From assembly GCF_018917235.1 (NCBI RefSeq), contig NZ_JAHLOF010000001.1, positions 644,047-708,046 on the forward strand: a stretch of 64,000 nucleotides of DNA, written 5' to 3'. This DNA is from Metaclostridioides mangenotii (GTDB lineage Bacteria; Bacillota; Clostridia; Peptostreptococcales; Peptostreptococcaceae). The translations under genes were made by a program, and so were the position numbers. Positions 1-9,276 of the stretch are shown piece by piece. The notes beneath the pieces are model-generated. The model made no database searches. It saw only the letters and a list, made by a program, of their open reading frames with translations, and had not been told where the DNA came from. Numbering within the stretch: position 1 is the first letter of the stretch; the number at the start of each line of letters is the position of its first letter.

Positions 1-1104
1 ATCTTTAGAATATTTAATAAAAGGCTCATGATTATTAAATTTAGGTTTAATCTTAAATTCACCATTTTTATCTATATATCCACCCTTAATATCTCCATTA
101 TCATCTTTTGAGAAAGCCATAGCTAGACCATCACAAAATTCATACAAATTACTTTGATTATAATCAGTTTCACCGAACATAAATCCAAAAAACTGATTAT
201 CTTTAGGTTTTATTTTGAACTCCCCTACTTTGTCTATATATCCATATGTTTTATTATCAAGTGTATTAAGTGCAAGACCTTCACTGAAATTAGATGGAAT
301 CTTAAATTTAGGTTCTATAATAGTTTTTCCTTCTTTATTTATATATCCATAGTTTTTTTCCTTACTAGATACTTCATCGGTATCTACTCCTATACATGCT
401 AAACCATTTTTAAAATCTTTTGCAAAGTTAAATTTTGGCTCTATAATAATCTTTCCTGTTTTATCAATAAATCCATATTTGTTGTTTACCTTGATAATAG
501 CGAGACCCTCACTAAAATCTCTTGCATCATCAAATTTTGGCTCTATTATGATGTTTCCAGATTTATCAATGTACCCATATTTGCCGTTAAATTGTACTGA
601 AGCAAGACCTTCATTAAATTTTTTAGAAGCAATATCAAATTGAGGTTTAATTATAAATTCTCCAGATTTATCGATATACCCATATTTACCATTTATACTA
701 GCTCTTGAGATTCCATCTTTAAAACCACCTATATCATCAAATATTACATTTTTGATTTTTTCATTATTATATTTTCTAAGTCCAAATTTATTTGGAAAAT
801 CAGCATCACCAAAGGCTTCAATTCCTTCACTGCAAATACCTAAACCATCATAGCCCTCGCCTTCCTTTAGAATTTTATTATTACCATCTACAAGTTTAAC
901 TGTGACTTTTTCCTCGTGAAATTCATCTTCTCCAATTTCATTTAATATAAATGTAATTTTTGATAGATCTTTATGAATTTCTTTTTCTTTTTCCTTTTTA
1001 AAATTTTGTTTTGTATTAGTATTTTGTAACATAACTTTTTTATTTTCACAACCAAATAAAAATAAGCTAAGTACTATTGGTGTTATTATTAATGCTTTTT
1101 TCAA
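1..1104 (-). CDS. WG-repeat lipoprotein, C-terminus beyond window edge
   Basis: The frame is open from a TTG start to the window edge (368 codons, no stop), so the 3' end lies outside. The TTG is chosen because AAAGGAGG sits 8 nt upstream and the encoded N-terminus is a lipoprotein signal: KK, a hydrophobic run, then lipobox LFGC near residue 18. From about residue 150 onward the protein is built of WG/KWG-type beta repeats with the recurring pattern YGYIDKSG, then IIEPKFD, then FSEGLA; about six copies are visible. Such proteins are usually surface or envelope anchored and their function is mostly unknown. It stands alone, transcribed away from the ABC operon. Domain assignment is firm; role is not known. 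Confidence 0.85.
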   Translation of the reverse strand, partial: MKKALIITPIVLSLFLFGCENKKVMLQNTNTKQNFKKEKEKEIHKDLSKITFILNEIGEDEFHEEKVTVKLVDGNNKILKEGEGYDGLGICSEGIEAFGDADFPNKFGLRKYNNEKIKNVIFDDIGGFKDGISRASINGKYGYIDKSGEFIIKPQFDIASKKFNEGLASVQFNGKYGYIDKSGNIIIEPKFDDARDFSEGLAIIKVNNKYGFIDKTGKIIIEPKFNFAKDFKNGLACIGVDTDEVSSKEKNYGYINKEGKTIIEPKFKIPSNFSEGLALNTLDNKTYGYIDKVGEFKIKPKDNQFFGFMFGETDYNQSNLYEFCDGLAMAFSKDDNGDIKGGYIDKNGEFKIKPKFNNHEPFIKYSKD

Positions 1105-1168
1105 TATTATTTCCTCCTTTTTTATCATTTAACATGTGTATTAAAAAAATCATTATCAACTACTTTAT

Positions 1169-1198
1169 AGTATACGTTTTTATTGAGGACAACTGCAA
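1169..1198 (-). promoter_or_regulatory. Candidate SigA promoter of the WG-repeat lipoprotein
   Basis: On the minus strand a -35 TTGCAG (1193-1198) is followed by an 18-bp spacer and a -10 TATACT (1169-1174). Transcription would start about 60 nt before the TTG start codon. Confidence 0.5.
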
Positions 1199-1398
1199 TT
1201 TCTTCAATAATTAATGTAGTATTAGTAGATGTATTATAATTATAATCTACTTTGTTATTAGAAAAGCTTTCATTTCAAATTTTTTACTTTTTTATAAACA
1301 AATTGATGTAGTTGGTCCTATAAGTATAAAAATTAATGTATAAAATTATATATGGAAAAAGTAATTATTACAAAAATTGAGTTTAATCGATTGAATAT

Positions 1399-1427
1399 TT
1401 GAAATCTAAATTCTGGTATGTTATATT
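1399..1427 (+). promoter_or_regulatory. Candidate SigA promoter of the membrane-protein/ABC operon
   Basis: TTGAAA (1399-1404), 17-bp spacer, TATATT (1422-1427). It lies about 50 nt upstream of the first start codon of the export operon. Confidence 0.5.
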
Positions 1428-1481
1428 TTAATCAATAGGTGTCAAAATTTACCTATTAATTTAAAAAAAAGGTGGAATAAA

Positions 1482-2006
1482 ATGGATAATTTAGAAAATT
1501 TAAATGAAGATAGTGAAGAAATTAAATTACATCTTAAGAAAGCAAAAACTTGGAATAAAGTTTTACTTGTCTTGAAATCAATTGGAGTTGTCTTTGGAGT
1601 CATTGGAATTCCTGGTTTATTGAATCCAAATAAAGCTACATATGATCAAATGGGTGATGCTGGTATAGAGTTATATAAACAAGTTTCAAGTATGGGATAT
1701 AAAGCAATCATTATAGCTACATTATTGATCAGTATATCCTTGTTGGTTATGTATTTTAGGGCAAATAAGAATCTAAAAAATGAAGAAACTACTCCAAAAT
1801 ATCCTTATTATATTGCAATTATTTATACTGTTTTCAATATAATCTATGGGTTATTTACTGGGAGTAATTCAGCCAGTTTACCTAATGTGGAGGGAATGGA
1901 AAATGCATTATTGTTTTTACAAATATTTAGTATAGTTACATCTATTATACTTACTATACCAGCTGTACTTGTTTTAGTACATTTATTCAAAGCTGACGTT
2001 GAATAA
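1482..2006 (+). CDS. Four-helix membrane protein of unknown function
   Basis: A 174-residue protein with a charged cytoplasmic-looking N-terminus (residues 1-25) and four predicted membrane helices at about 26-47, 73-93, 107-126 and 143-168. The start follows AAGGTGG with normal spacing. I do not recognise a family. It is 64 nt upstream of the MacA-like adaptor gene on the same strand, with no terminator between, so it is probably the first gene of the export operon and may be an accessory subunit or immunity-type membrane protein; that link is inference from position only. Confidence 0.7.
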   Translation: MDNLENLNEDSEEIKLHLKKAKTWNKVLLVLKSIGVVFGVIGIPGLLNPNKATYDQMGDAGIELYKQVSSMGYKAIIIATLLISISLLVMYFRANKNLKNEETTPKYPYYIAIIYTVFNIIYGLFTGSNSASLPNVEGMENALLFLQIFSIVTSIILTIPAVLVLVHLFKADVE

Positions 2007-2070
2007 TTAATTGCGATGTAGTTATTAGGTAAAGATACATAAAAATAATCTTTAGGAAAGTGAATAGATA

Positions 2071-3312
2071 ATGAAACGTAAAAATATAAAACGAATGACA
2101 AAGAAACAAAAGATTTATTTAAGTATAGTAGCTGGTGTAGTTGCTTTGTTAGCGATAATTATTTCTGCCATTTATGTTAACTTGAAAAAAGACAATAATG
2201 ATAATTCTTACATTTCATATAAAATTGAAAAGCCTGAACCGTTATTATTTAAAGGTTTTGTCACTGCTGAGAAAGTGTCAAATGTATTTTATGATCAATC
2301 TTTAGGTAAAATAACAGAGATACCTGTAAAAGATGGGCAAGAAATTAAATCAGGAGATATAATTTTAAGTTATAAGAATGAAGAGATCCAATCTGAAGCT
2401 GATGCTCAAGAGAACTCTTTGAAGAAGTTATCAGTATCTGTAGATGGCGCTAAAAATGATTTAAATAACGCTAGATCAAAGGTTAAAAATTATAAAAATA
2501 AGTTGTCAAATTTAAAAAATGAGTTAAGTAATGTCGATACGAGTACTTTAGAAGGTCAACAGAAGAAACAAGAACTAAAAGCTACGATTAATCAGTATGA
2601 AGAACAGTTGGATGCTCAGAATTCAGTAGTTGCCCAGACAGAAAGTGCACTTAGTGTAGCTAAATTAGATTATAATGATGCAAGTAAATCTGTCGATTCA
2701 ATACGAAAGAAAGCGAATAAAAATATTACATCTGAGATTAGTGGAATAGTTTCTATTAATGAAAATGGAAAGTCCGATCCTACTTCTCCAGTTATAAAAA
2801 TTATAAGTAAGAATGTGGTAGTTGAAGGATTAGTATCTGAATACGATTATGATAGTATAAAGCTTAATCAAAGGGTTAAAGTTCGCCCAGTTAGTCAAAA
2901 AGAAGAAATCGGAGGGCAAATTAAACAAATTAATCAATTGCCTGAAACAGAAATTAATGTAGGTAATAATCAAGGTAATTCTACAGGAAGTCTGAGTAAT
3001 TATAAATTTCTTGTGGAACTAGATAGTCCGTTACAGTATGGATACAGTGTTCAGATTAAACTTCCAATAGATGAGTTGCGTATACCTAAAAAAGCTTTGA
3101 TAAAAGAAGGTAATAAAGAATATGTTTATTTATATATATCAGGAAAGGTGATTAAAAAGCCTATAAAGACGGAGACAAAAAATGAAGTAATCGACGTCTT
3201 AGATGGACTAAAAGAAGGAGATATTATAATTGCAAATCCGAATGAAAAATTAAAAGAGGGCGAGAAGGTTGAGTTGAAGTCTGATAATTCGGCGGTGAAG
3301 TCCAATGATTGA
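2071..3312 (+). CDS. HlyD/MacA-type efflux adaptor subunit
   Basis: 413 residues. One N-terminal membrane helix (about 14-37) anchors an extracytoplasmic domain. A biotinyl-lipoyl-like half-motif lies at about 75-105 (GKITEIPVKDGQEIKSGD), followed by a long coiled-coil hairpin at about 110-215, then beta-barrel segments, the usual order in RND/MacA membrane-fusion proteins. In a Gram-positive cell the adaptor is thought to work with a MacB-type permease to export peptides or other amphiphiles. The next gene, an ATPase, starts 8 nt before this stop codon, indicating translational coupling. The substrate cannot be told from sequence. Confidence 0.88.
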   Translation: MKRKNIKRMTKKQKIYLSIVAGVVALLAIIISAIYVNLKKDNNDNSYISYKIEKPEPLLFKGFVTAEKVSNVFYDQSLGKITEIPVKDGQEIKSGDIILSYKNEEIQSEADAQENSLKKLSVSVDGAKNDLNNARSKVKNYKNKLSNLKNELSNVDTSTLEGQQKKQELKATINQYEEQLDAQNSVVAQTESALSVAKLDYNDASKSVDSIRKKANKNITSEISGIVSINENGKSDPTSPVIKIISKNVVVEGLVSEYDYDSIKLNQRVKVRPVSQKEEIGGQIKQINQLPETEINVGNNQGNSTGSLSNYKFLVELDSPLQYGYSVQIKLPIDELRIPKKALIKEGNKEYVYLYISGKVIKKPIKTETKNEVIDVLDGLKEGDIIIANPNEKLKEGEKVELKSDNSAVKSND

Positions 3313-3985
3313 TTTAGTGAATATTAATAAATACTATCATACTGGAAAAGAGGAGCTACATGTATTAAAAGACGTCAATCTTCATATCAATTCTGGAGAG
3401 TTGGTTGCTATTATAGGACCGTCTGGTTCTGGCAAGTCAACTCTAATAAATCTGTTGGGATTTATCGATAAGAAATTTAAGGGGACATATCTCTTTGAAG
3501 GTGAATCCCTAGTTTCAAGTGATGATGATAGATTATCGATGATTAGAAATAAAACTGTTGGTTTTGTATTTCAAAACTTCAGCTTGATAGAAAATAATAC
3601 AGTATATGAAAACATAGAGTTACCACTTCTTTATAATGGATATGGACTTCATCAGACACAGGATAAAGTTTATAGCATATTAGAAAAAGTCGGCTTAGAT
3701 GGAAAGGAAAAAAACTATCCAAAACAGCTTTCTGGTGGTCAACAGCAACGTGTGGCAATAGCGAGAGCACTTATAAACTCACCAAAATTTATAATAGCAG
3801 ATGAACCGACTGGAGCACTTGATACTGTTACATCCGAAGAAATTATGAAATTATTTGTGGAACTAAATAAAGAAGGCGTAACTGTTATATTAGTTACTCA
3901 CAACCCTGAGCTAATTTCATATTGTTCTAGAGTTATAACTATTCGGGATGGTGAAATAATTGAGGACAGGGAGCTGATTAGATGA
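3305..3985 (+). CDS. MacB/LolD-type ABC transporter ATPase
   Basis: 226 residues, typical length for this subfamily. Walker A GPSGSGKST (38-46), Q-loop FVFQN (87-91), signature LSGGQQQ (142-148), Walker B FIIADE with DEPTGALD following, and switch His199. The extended Q-rich signature and the DEPTGALD motif are typical of the MacB/LolD/FtsE group, which powers mechanotransmission export rather than import. It overlaps the adaptor gene by 8 nt and the permease gene by 4 nt (ATGA), so the three form one coupled operon. Confidence 0.95.
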   Translation: MIDLVNINKYYHTGKEELHVLKDVNLHINSGELVAIIGPSGSGKSTLINLLGFIDKKFKGTYLFEGESLVSSDDDRLSMIRNKTVGFVFQNFSLIENNTVYENIELPLLYNGYGLHQTQDKVYSILEKVGLDGKEKNYPKQLSGGQQQRVAIARALINSPKFIIADEPTGALDTVTSEEIMKLFVELNKEGVTVILVTHNPELISYCSRVITIRDGEIIEDRELIR

Positions 3986-5181
3986 AATTATATGTAATCT
4001 GGCGATCCTCCCTAAAATCTATCAAAAACAATAAGAAGAGAAGTTTCTTAACTACTTTTGGAATAATTATTGGCATTGCTTCTGTAATTGCTATTATGGC
4101 AATAGGTAGAGGATTTGAAAAAGATACAATAAAAAATTTTACTAATAATGAGACCGAAGAAGTAGAAGTAAATATACAGTTTATACCAGACAGCGAGTCT
4201 CTATACCAGAGTAATGCTATATTTTTTCAAGATATGGATTTAAATATTCTTAAAAGCCTAGACGGTGTCAAAAAAGTGTCATATCCTGATAATGATAATA
4301 ATTCGGTTTATAAAGATATACTAGTTAAAGAAAAAACAGAAAAAAAACAAATAGATTTAGTTGACGAAACTAATAGAGAGATTGTTATAGGTAGAAATCT
4401 TTCTAAGGTAGATAATGAAACGCATAATAAGGTAGCAATTCTAGATAGTAATACAGCTAAAGATATCTATGAATCACCTGAGAATTCATTAGAAAAGGGT
4501 GTTGAAGTAGAAGGACAGTTGTTCACTATTGTAGGCGTTTATAAAGGGCAAGACGTTCAGAGTATGTTTTCGATGCCTGAGTCCAATATCTTGATACCTA
4601 AAAATGTATATTTTGATTATTTTGAAAAAGAAAATACAACATCTATGATAGTTTTAACTCTAGAAAATGGTTATGCTCCAAATGAAGTTACAGAAGATGC
4701 TGTAAACCTACTTAAAGAGTCTGGGAGCATGAGAAATATGGGTGATTATCAACCATTTGATATGTCACTGCTTACAGATAGTGTAGGTAAAATACTTAGA
4801 ACAATTACATATTTTATATCAGCAGTAGCTGGGATATCTCTTTTTATTGCTGGTGTTGGGGTTATGAATATGATGTATATATCGGTTGCAGAGAGAACTA
4901 AGGAAATTGGTGTAAGGAGGGCTCTTGGGGCGACAGAGAAAGCTATAAGAATGCAATTTCTTTTAGAAGGTCTTACTTTGACTTTGATAGGTGGGGCAAT
5001 AGGATATATACTTGGGATCTGTTTTGCATATATAGTTGGCGCGATATTAGATATATCAGTTAGTGTTGATTTATTTACAATATCATTAGCCATAGGTGTA
5101 TCTGCATTTATAGGTTTAGTATTTAGTGTAGTACCTGCTTCTGTTGCAGCTAAAAAAGATCTTATAGATATATTGAGATAG
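3982..5181 (+). CDS. MacB/FtsX-type ABC transporter permease
   Basis: 399 residues with the MacB topology: one N-terminal helix (about 22-44, preceded by basic residues), a large extracytoplasmic MacB_PCD-like domain (about 45-270), then three C-terminal helices forming the FtsX domain, with the conserved segment ERTKEIGVRRALGA between helices two and three. Works with the upstream ATPase and adaptor. The start overlaps the ATPase stop (ATGA). A strong terminator follows at 5195-5234, ending the operon. Export substrate unknown; no two-component system or regulator is adjacent. Confidence 0.92.
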   Translation: MKLYVIWRSSLKSIKNNKKRSFLTTFGIIIGIASVIAIMAIGRGFEKDTIKNFTNNETEEVEVNIQFIPDSESLYQSNAIFFQDMDLNILKSLDGVKKVSYPDNDNNSVYKDILVKEKTEKKQIDLVDETNREIVIGRNLSKVDNETHNKVAILDSNTAKDIYESPENSLEKGVEVEGQLFTIVGVYKGQDVQSMFSMPESNILIPKNVYFDYFEKENTTSMIVLTLENGYAPNEVTEDAVNLLKESGSMRNMGDYQPFDMSLLTDSVGKILRTITYFISAVAGISLFIAGVGVMNMMYISVAERTKEIGVRRALGATEKAIRMQFLLEGLTLTLIGGAIGYILGICFAYIVGAILDISVSVDLFTISLAIGVSAFIGLVFSVVPASVAAKKDLIDILR

Positions 5182-5194
5182 CTTTAATGCTTTT

Positions 5195-5234
5195 AGGAAT
5201 TTAAACATATTCAATGTTTAAATTCCTTTTTTAT
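5195..5234 (+). terminator. Intrinsic terminator of the MacAB-type operon
   Basis: Perfect 13-bp stem (5196-5208 with 5214-5226, 5-nt loop) followed by TTTTTTATTTG. It lies 14 nt after the permease stop codon. Confidence 0.9.
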
Positions 5235-5478
5235 TTGTTCAAATACCACAATTATTTTTGTATTGGCACTTTTATTAAAATTCTTTTAAATAAAATCTAT
5301 ACTAATTTATAAAAATATACTAAAAACTCTACTATTTCAGAATATTAAAACTAATACATTGATTTTACTTAATTACTATGTTAGAATAACAATCAAAATA
5401 TTTATTAGATGAAAAACTGTTTACTAGTATCAAAATAGTTTAACATCAAAAAAATCTAATAATTCTAGGAGGCATAAT

Positions 5479-6048
5479 ATGAATTATATTCCAAATTATG
5501 AACAAGCAGTAGAGCTATTAAAGAAATATAATAAAGATGAATTTCACATCAAGCATGGGCTTGTTGTTGGTGGTGTTATGAAGTATTTCGCAGAAAAATA
5601 TGATCCAGATAATGTTGACTTCTGGAAAGTTGTCGGAGTCCTTCACGATCTAGATTTTGGACTTTATCCAGACGAACACTGTGTAAAACAAGTTGAAATT
5701 ATGAGAGCTGAGAATATAGACGATTCTGTAATATACTCAACTACTTCTCATGGATATGGGCTTACAGGTTCGGTTGCAAAACCAGAAAAGAAGATGGAAA
5801 AGATTCTATTTGCATCTGATGAGCTAACTGGATTAATCGGTGCTGCTGCAATTATGAGACCTTCAAAGAGCGTTATAGATATTGAGTTAAAATCAGTTAA
5901 AAAGAAATTTAAAGATAAGAAATTTGCTGCTGGATGTTCAAGAGAAGTAATCCAAAGCGGTGCTGATGTACTTGGTTGGACTTTGGACGAGCTTATAAGC
6001 GAAACAATACTCGCTATGAGAACACTAGTTCCTACACTCAACATTTAG
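5479..6048 (+). CDS. HD-domain hydrolase
   Basis: 189 residues. The HD signature is spread as His26, the HD pair at 56-57 within VLHDLDFG, and His91, the order expected for HD/HDIG metal-dependent phosphohydrolases. The family covers nucleotidases, cyclic dinucleotide hydrolases and others; nothing here fixes the substrate. Start is preceded by TCTAGGAGG at good spacing. It is a single gene: a terminator precedes it (5195-5234) and a hairpin follows it (6078-6105). The 297-nt upstream gap is AT-rich with no structure I can name. Confidence 0.85.
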   Translation: MNYIPNYEQAVELLKKYNKDEFHIKHGLVVGGVMKYFAEKYDPDNVDFWKVVGVLHDLDFGLYPDEHCVKQVEIMRAENIDDSVIYSTTSHGYGLTGSVAKPEKKMEKILFASDELTGLIGAAAIMRPSKSVIDIELKSVKKKFKDKKFAAGCSREVIQSGADVLGWTLDELISETILAMRTLVPTLNI

Positions 6049-6077
6049 TAATTATCTTATAATATAAAACTATCTAA

Positions 6078-6105
6078 AAAGCCCTGTAAATATTTACAGG
6101 GCTTT
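6078..6105 (+). terminator. Terminator-like hairpin after the HD hydrolase gene
   Basis: AAAGCCCTGTAAA pairs perfectly with TTTACAGGGCTTT around a 2-nt loop. The downstream T-tract is short, so it is a weaker terminator on both strands. Confidence 0.65.
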
Positions 6106-6156
6106 AAATCTTCATAATTACTTCACAATTTTCGTATAAATTTATATATATATTCA

Positions 6157-6247
6157 TTTAACCTTAAACCATCGATGATGGATTTTGGTTTACTCCAACG
6201 TGATTGGGTAGTCCCGAGATGTTCTATCCCCAATCACGTCCTTTTTA
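6157..6247 (+). ncRNA. Candidate orphan small RNA ending in a terminator
   Basis: Between two convergent genes there is a compact unit: possible promoter TTCACA (6122-6127), 17 bp, TATATA (6145-6150); a small hairpin CCATC/GATGG (6169-6181); then an 11-bp perfect stem ACGTGATTGGG (6198-6208) with CCCAATCACGT (6229-6239), a 20-nt loop, and a CCTTTTTAT tail (6240-6248). The layout is that of an independently transcribed RNA of about 90 nt. No protein frame is evident and I do not recognise the family. It could instead be a second terminator for the HD gene. Confidence 0.45.
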
Positions 6248-6340
6248 TATCTAATAAAATAAATAATTAAATTCAATTATTAATAACATTTCTATTTATA
6301 ATAATTCTATTAAAACATTATTACATAATTAAATTCAAAT

Positions 6341-7627
6341 TTATTTAGGCTCTACTATTGAAATAACACTGAACTCTTCTTTAAGATGATTATTAAGTCT
6401 ATCCCTAACGTCTTCAAAAGTTACTTCTTTAATAACGTCAACATAGTCTAATATATTAATTTTCTTGAAATTATTTGAGATAAAACTATTTGCTATGTTA
6501 GTTATTGAATCAAAACTCTTTAAAAGTTGACCAGTATTTTTCTTTTTAGTTCTATTGAAGTCTTCTTCTGATAAACCTTCTTTTTTAAGTTTGTCTAAAT
6601 GTTCAAATACTGCACTTTGAACTTTCTTAGGTTCTTTTGAATCTCCAACGACTAGTGTAAATCCATAATCAACTTGTGAAGAGAATCCCGCTCCGAAGTT
6701 TTCATTAATTAGTCCATTTTTGTAAAGCTTCTCATAAAGCTCTCCACCTTTTCCAAATATCATATCCAAAAGAATATCTGTAGTTACTTCTTTTTTAAGC
6801 AGTTCTTTTCCACTTACACCAATTTTATTATCTTTAAATCCCATATAGAACATAGGCATAGATATAGGAAATTTCTTAACAATTTCTTTTTGTGCTACTG
6901 ATGTAGGTTCTTCAGGATAGAATCTCTCAATCTCGTGATTCAATTTAGCTACATCGTAATTATTAGATTTTTCGACTACTTCCATAATTTTATTTTCATC
7001 TAAATCTCCTACTACAAATAATGCCATATTTCCCGGGTTATAAAATGTATTATAACATTTATAGAGTTCATCCTTCGTTATCTTATAAATACTTTCTACT
7101 GTACCAGCGATATCTATTCTAACTGGATAATTTACATACATTGCTTTTAAGCAGTTGAAGTAAACATTCCAATTAGGGTCGTCATCATACATCTTTATTT
7201 CCTGTTCTATTATACCCTTTTCTTTTTCTACATTTTCTTCAGTAAAATACGGAGTCTGAACATATTTTATAAGGTGTTCAAGACTTTCATAGAAATTCTC
7301 TGTTGCTGTAAATAGATACGCTGTCATCGTAAAGTTTGTAAACGCATTTGCACTAGCCCCAAGCTTAGAAAACTCATCAAATGCATTTCCACCGTCGGGT
7401 TGTTCAAACATTTTATGCTCTAAGAAATGTGCAATACCTTCGTTTACTTTAAACTTTTCCTTCTCACCTATAGGAACAAATTCAAGTTCATTGGAACCGT
7501 AATTTGTACCAAGAATCGCATATTTTTTAGTAAATCCTTTTTTGGGCATATAATATACATCTAGCCCATTATCTAATTTTTTATAGTAAAGTTCTTCCTT
7601 TAAAATATCATTGACTATTTTTTTCAT
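6341..7627 (-). CDS. ymfH: M16-family zinc peptidase, YmfH-like
   Basis: 428 residues with the inverted zinc motif HFLEH (67-71) and the downstream glutamates near 141-143 (IIEQEI), so catalytically competent. B. subtilis YmfH and its partner YmfF are associated with 5-aminopentanol modification of elongation factor P. It follows the YmfF-like gene by 14 nt in the same operon, the usual arrangement of an active and an inactive M16 subunit. SD GAGGAGG sits before the ATG. Orthology to ymfH rests on length, order and pairing rather than an alignment. Confidence 0.85.
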   Translation of the reverse strand: MKKIVNDILKEELYYKKLDNGLDVYYMPKKGFTKKYAILGTNYGSNELEFVPIGEKEKFKVNEGIAHFLEHKMFEQPDGGNAFDEFSKLGASANAFTNFTMTAYLFTATENFYESLEHLIKYVQTPYFTEENVEKEKGIIEQEIKMYDDDPNWNVYFNCLKAMYVNYPVRIDIAGTVESIYKITKDELYKCYNTFYNPGNMALFVVGDLDENKIMEVVEKSNNYDVAKLNHEIERFYPEEPTSVAQKEIVKKFPISMPMFYMGFKDNKIGVSGKELLKKEVTTDILLDMIFGKGGELYEKLYKNGLINENFGAGFSSQVDYGFTLVVGDSKEPKKVQSAVFEHLDKLKKEGLSEEDFNRTKKKNTGQLLKSFDSITNIANSFISNNFKKINILDYVDVIKEVTFEDVRDRLNNHLKEEFSVISIVEPK

Positions 7628-7641
7628 AAAATCCTCCTCAT

Positions 7642-8904
7642 CTAGTTTCTAAGAAAGTAAACTGTGTCAAGCTCTATGTCTTTTACAGCATCTACTATGT
7701 CGTTCACTGTAACTTTTTCTATACTTTTAATTAAATCTTCAACTGTTGAATTAGTTTTCCCTAATGATTGCGCAAAAGAAAACTCTGACATACCACCAAT
7801 ATTATCAGTAACAGATTTTGCTGAGTTGATTAGGGCGCTCTTGCTATTAGCAAGTTCCGTATCTGTTATTTTTCCATTTTTAAGATCTTCAAGTTGCTCT
7901 TTGATTATTTTAACTGCTTTTTCGTAGTTTTGTGCTTCTATACCTGATGAAACAAACATTATACTCTTATATTTTTCAACTGATGAAAACACGTAGTAAC
8001 ATAAGCTCTCTTTTTCTCTTACATTATTAAATAGCTTTGAATGGGCTCCCCCACCGAAAACACTATTACCAACTACTAGAGAATAATATTTATCGTTGTC
8101 CATATAGTCTACATTTGCTCTGTATCCCATGACAAGCTTTCCTTGGGTTATATCCATCTTTTCTTCTACGACTTTTACATCATCGACCTTTTTAACATAT
8201 TTTCCCCTAGGTATTTCAATGATATCTCCTCTTTCAAACTTGAAGTTTTGCTTTACTGCATCGGCTACAAAATCATCGTCAAAATCACCTTCCACAACTA
8301 TATCTATCGGAGATGTTTTAAGTATATTTTTATAATGATTATAAAGATCTACTGCAGTAATTGAGTCTATATCCTCTTCATAGCCATTTTCTTCTATACT
8401 GTACCTTTCACCTTTGCACATAGCTTCAATACATTTATTTTGTGCATAAGCTTTTTTATCGTTTATCGCTGCCTTAATTTTATCTTTCAAGTTCTGCTTT
8501 TCTAGATGGAGATACTCTTCTTTAAAACCACCATTTTCTACAAAAGGATTGTTAATTATATCATTTAAAAACTCGATCATATCCTTAAATATCTTTTCAT
8601 CAATATACTTATCATTAACACCCAATATTTTAAACTCTAAAATTTGTTTCTCTGATCTTTTACCCGCATTTGAAAAAAGCGAAGCCCCATAAAAATTATC
8701 CATCTTATGTGATATTTCTCTTAAGGTCGGATAGTTTTTGCTACCACTAGTTATAACTGATGGTAACAAAGCATTTTTAGTAACTTCATCTCTATCTAAT
8801 ACTCTTTGAATATAAACACTTACTAAATTTGTTTTAAATTTTGACGTTTTTATCAACGTCAAATTTATATTATTACCTAAATCTACTCTTTTTAAATCGC
8901 TCAT
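7642..8904 (-). CDS. ymfF: M16-family inactive partner, YmfF-like
   Basis: 420 residues with M16 fold features, for example TSGSKNYPTLREIS near residue 52 and the second-half segment VFGGGAHSKLFNNVREKESLCYY. The HxxEH zinc motif is absent where it should be, so it is a non-catalytic subunit, as expected for the YmfF side of the YmfF/YmfH pair. It is the first gene of a two-gene operon with the active partner 14 nt downstream. The ATG follows AGGAGGTAGCT. EF-P-related role is taken from the B. subtilis family, not shown here. Confidence 0.82.
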   Translation of the reverse strand: MSDLKRVDLGNNINLTLIKTSKFKTNLVSVYIQRVLDRDEVTKNALLPSVITSGSKNYPTLREISHKMDNFYGASLFSNAGKRSEKQILEFKILGVNDKYIDEKIFKDMIEFLNDIINNPFVENGGFKEEYLHLEKQNLKDKIKAAINDKKAYAQNKCIEAMCKGERYSIEENGYEEDIDSITAVDLYNHYKNILKTSPIDIVVEGDFDDDFVADAVKQNFKFERGDIIEIPRGKYVKKVDDVKVVEEKMDITQGKLVMGYRANVDYMDNDKYYSLVVGNSVFGGGAHSKLFNNVREKESLCYYVFSSVEKYKSIMFVSSGIEAQNYEKAVKIIKEQLEDLKNGKITDTELANSKSALINSAKSVTDNIGGMSEFSFAQSLGKTNSTVEDLIKSIEKVTVNDIVDAVKDIELDTVYFLRN

Positions 8905-9276
8905 AGCTACCTCCTATATCTTTATATATTAATTATAACCAATTATTATAATATTTAATATAATTGCACTTATATTTAGTTAATTATACCCAATAATTAA
9001 CATCTATTATCATGATAAGATTTTTTAAATTATTATTAAGTACAGTGTAACATACATATTGTGTATATTTATATCGGTATATTAAACTATATACTCTACT
9101 TTTTAGAATTTTTATATTTAATTTAGTTTAGAAATCTCTTATAAAATAAAAAAAGATTCAATAAACCTTGTATCTTTTTTATTAAAGTCGATAAATTTTA
9201 GTTTAATTACCTCAAACATTATTGTATAATTACTCTAATAAATAAAATAGTAAACACTAAACCATTTAAATATTCT
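8905..9276. other. Divergent intergenic region with an orphan terminator
   Basis: AT-rich gap of 372 nt between ymfF (minus) and the HxlR gene (plus). It contains a terminator-like hairpin at 9149-9180 but no gene I can support. The last 40 nt before the annotated HxlR ATG are in frame with it and carry no ribosome binding site. Confidence 0.5.
9149..9182. terminator. Terminator-like hairpin between divergent genes
   Basis: AAAAAAGAT (9149-9157) pairs with ATCTTTTTT (9172-9180), T-rich tail on both strands. No gene end lies nearby on either side, which is odd for a terminator. Confidence 0.5.

Larger units (their letters stand above)
1105..1481. other. Divergent intergenic region
   Basis: This 377-nt AT-rich gap separates the lipoprotein (minus) from the membrane-protein/ABC operon (plus). 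It holds one candidate promoter for each direction. I see no other structured element or short gene. Confidence 0.6.

Noticed and set aside
154..402. An 82-codon plus-strand frame at the left edge
   Set aside because: Antisense to the WG-repeat lipoprotein; Phe/Ile/Tyr-rich composition typical of the reverse strand of AT-rich coding DNA.
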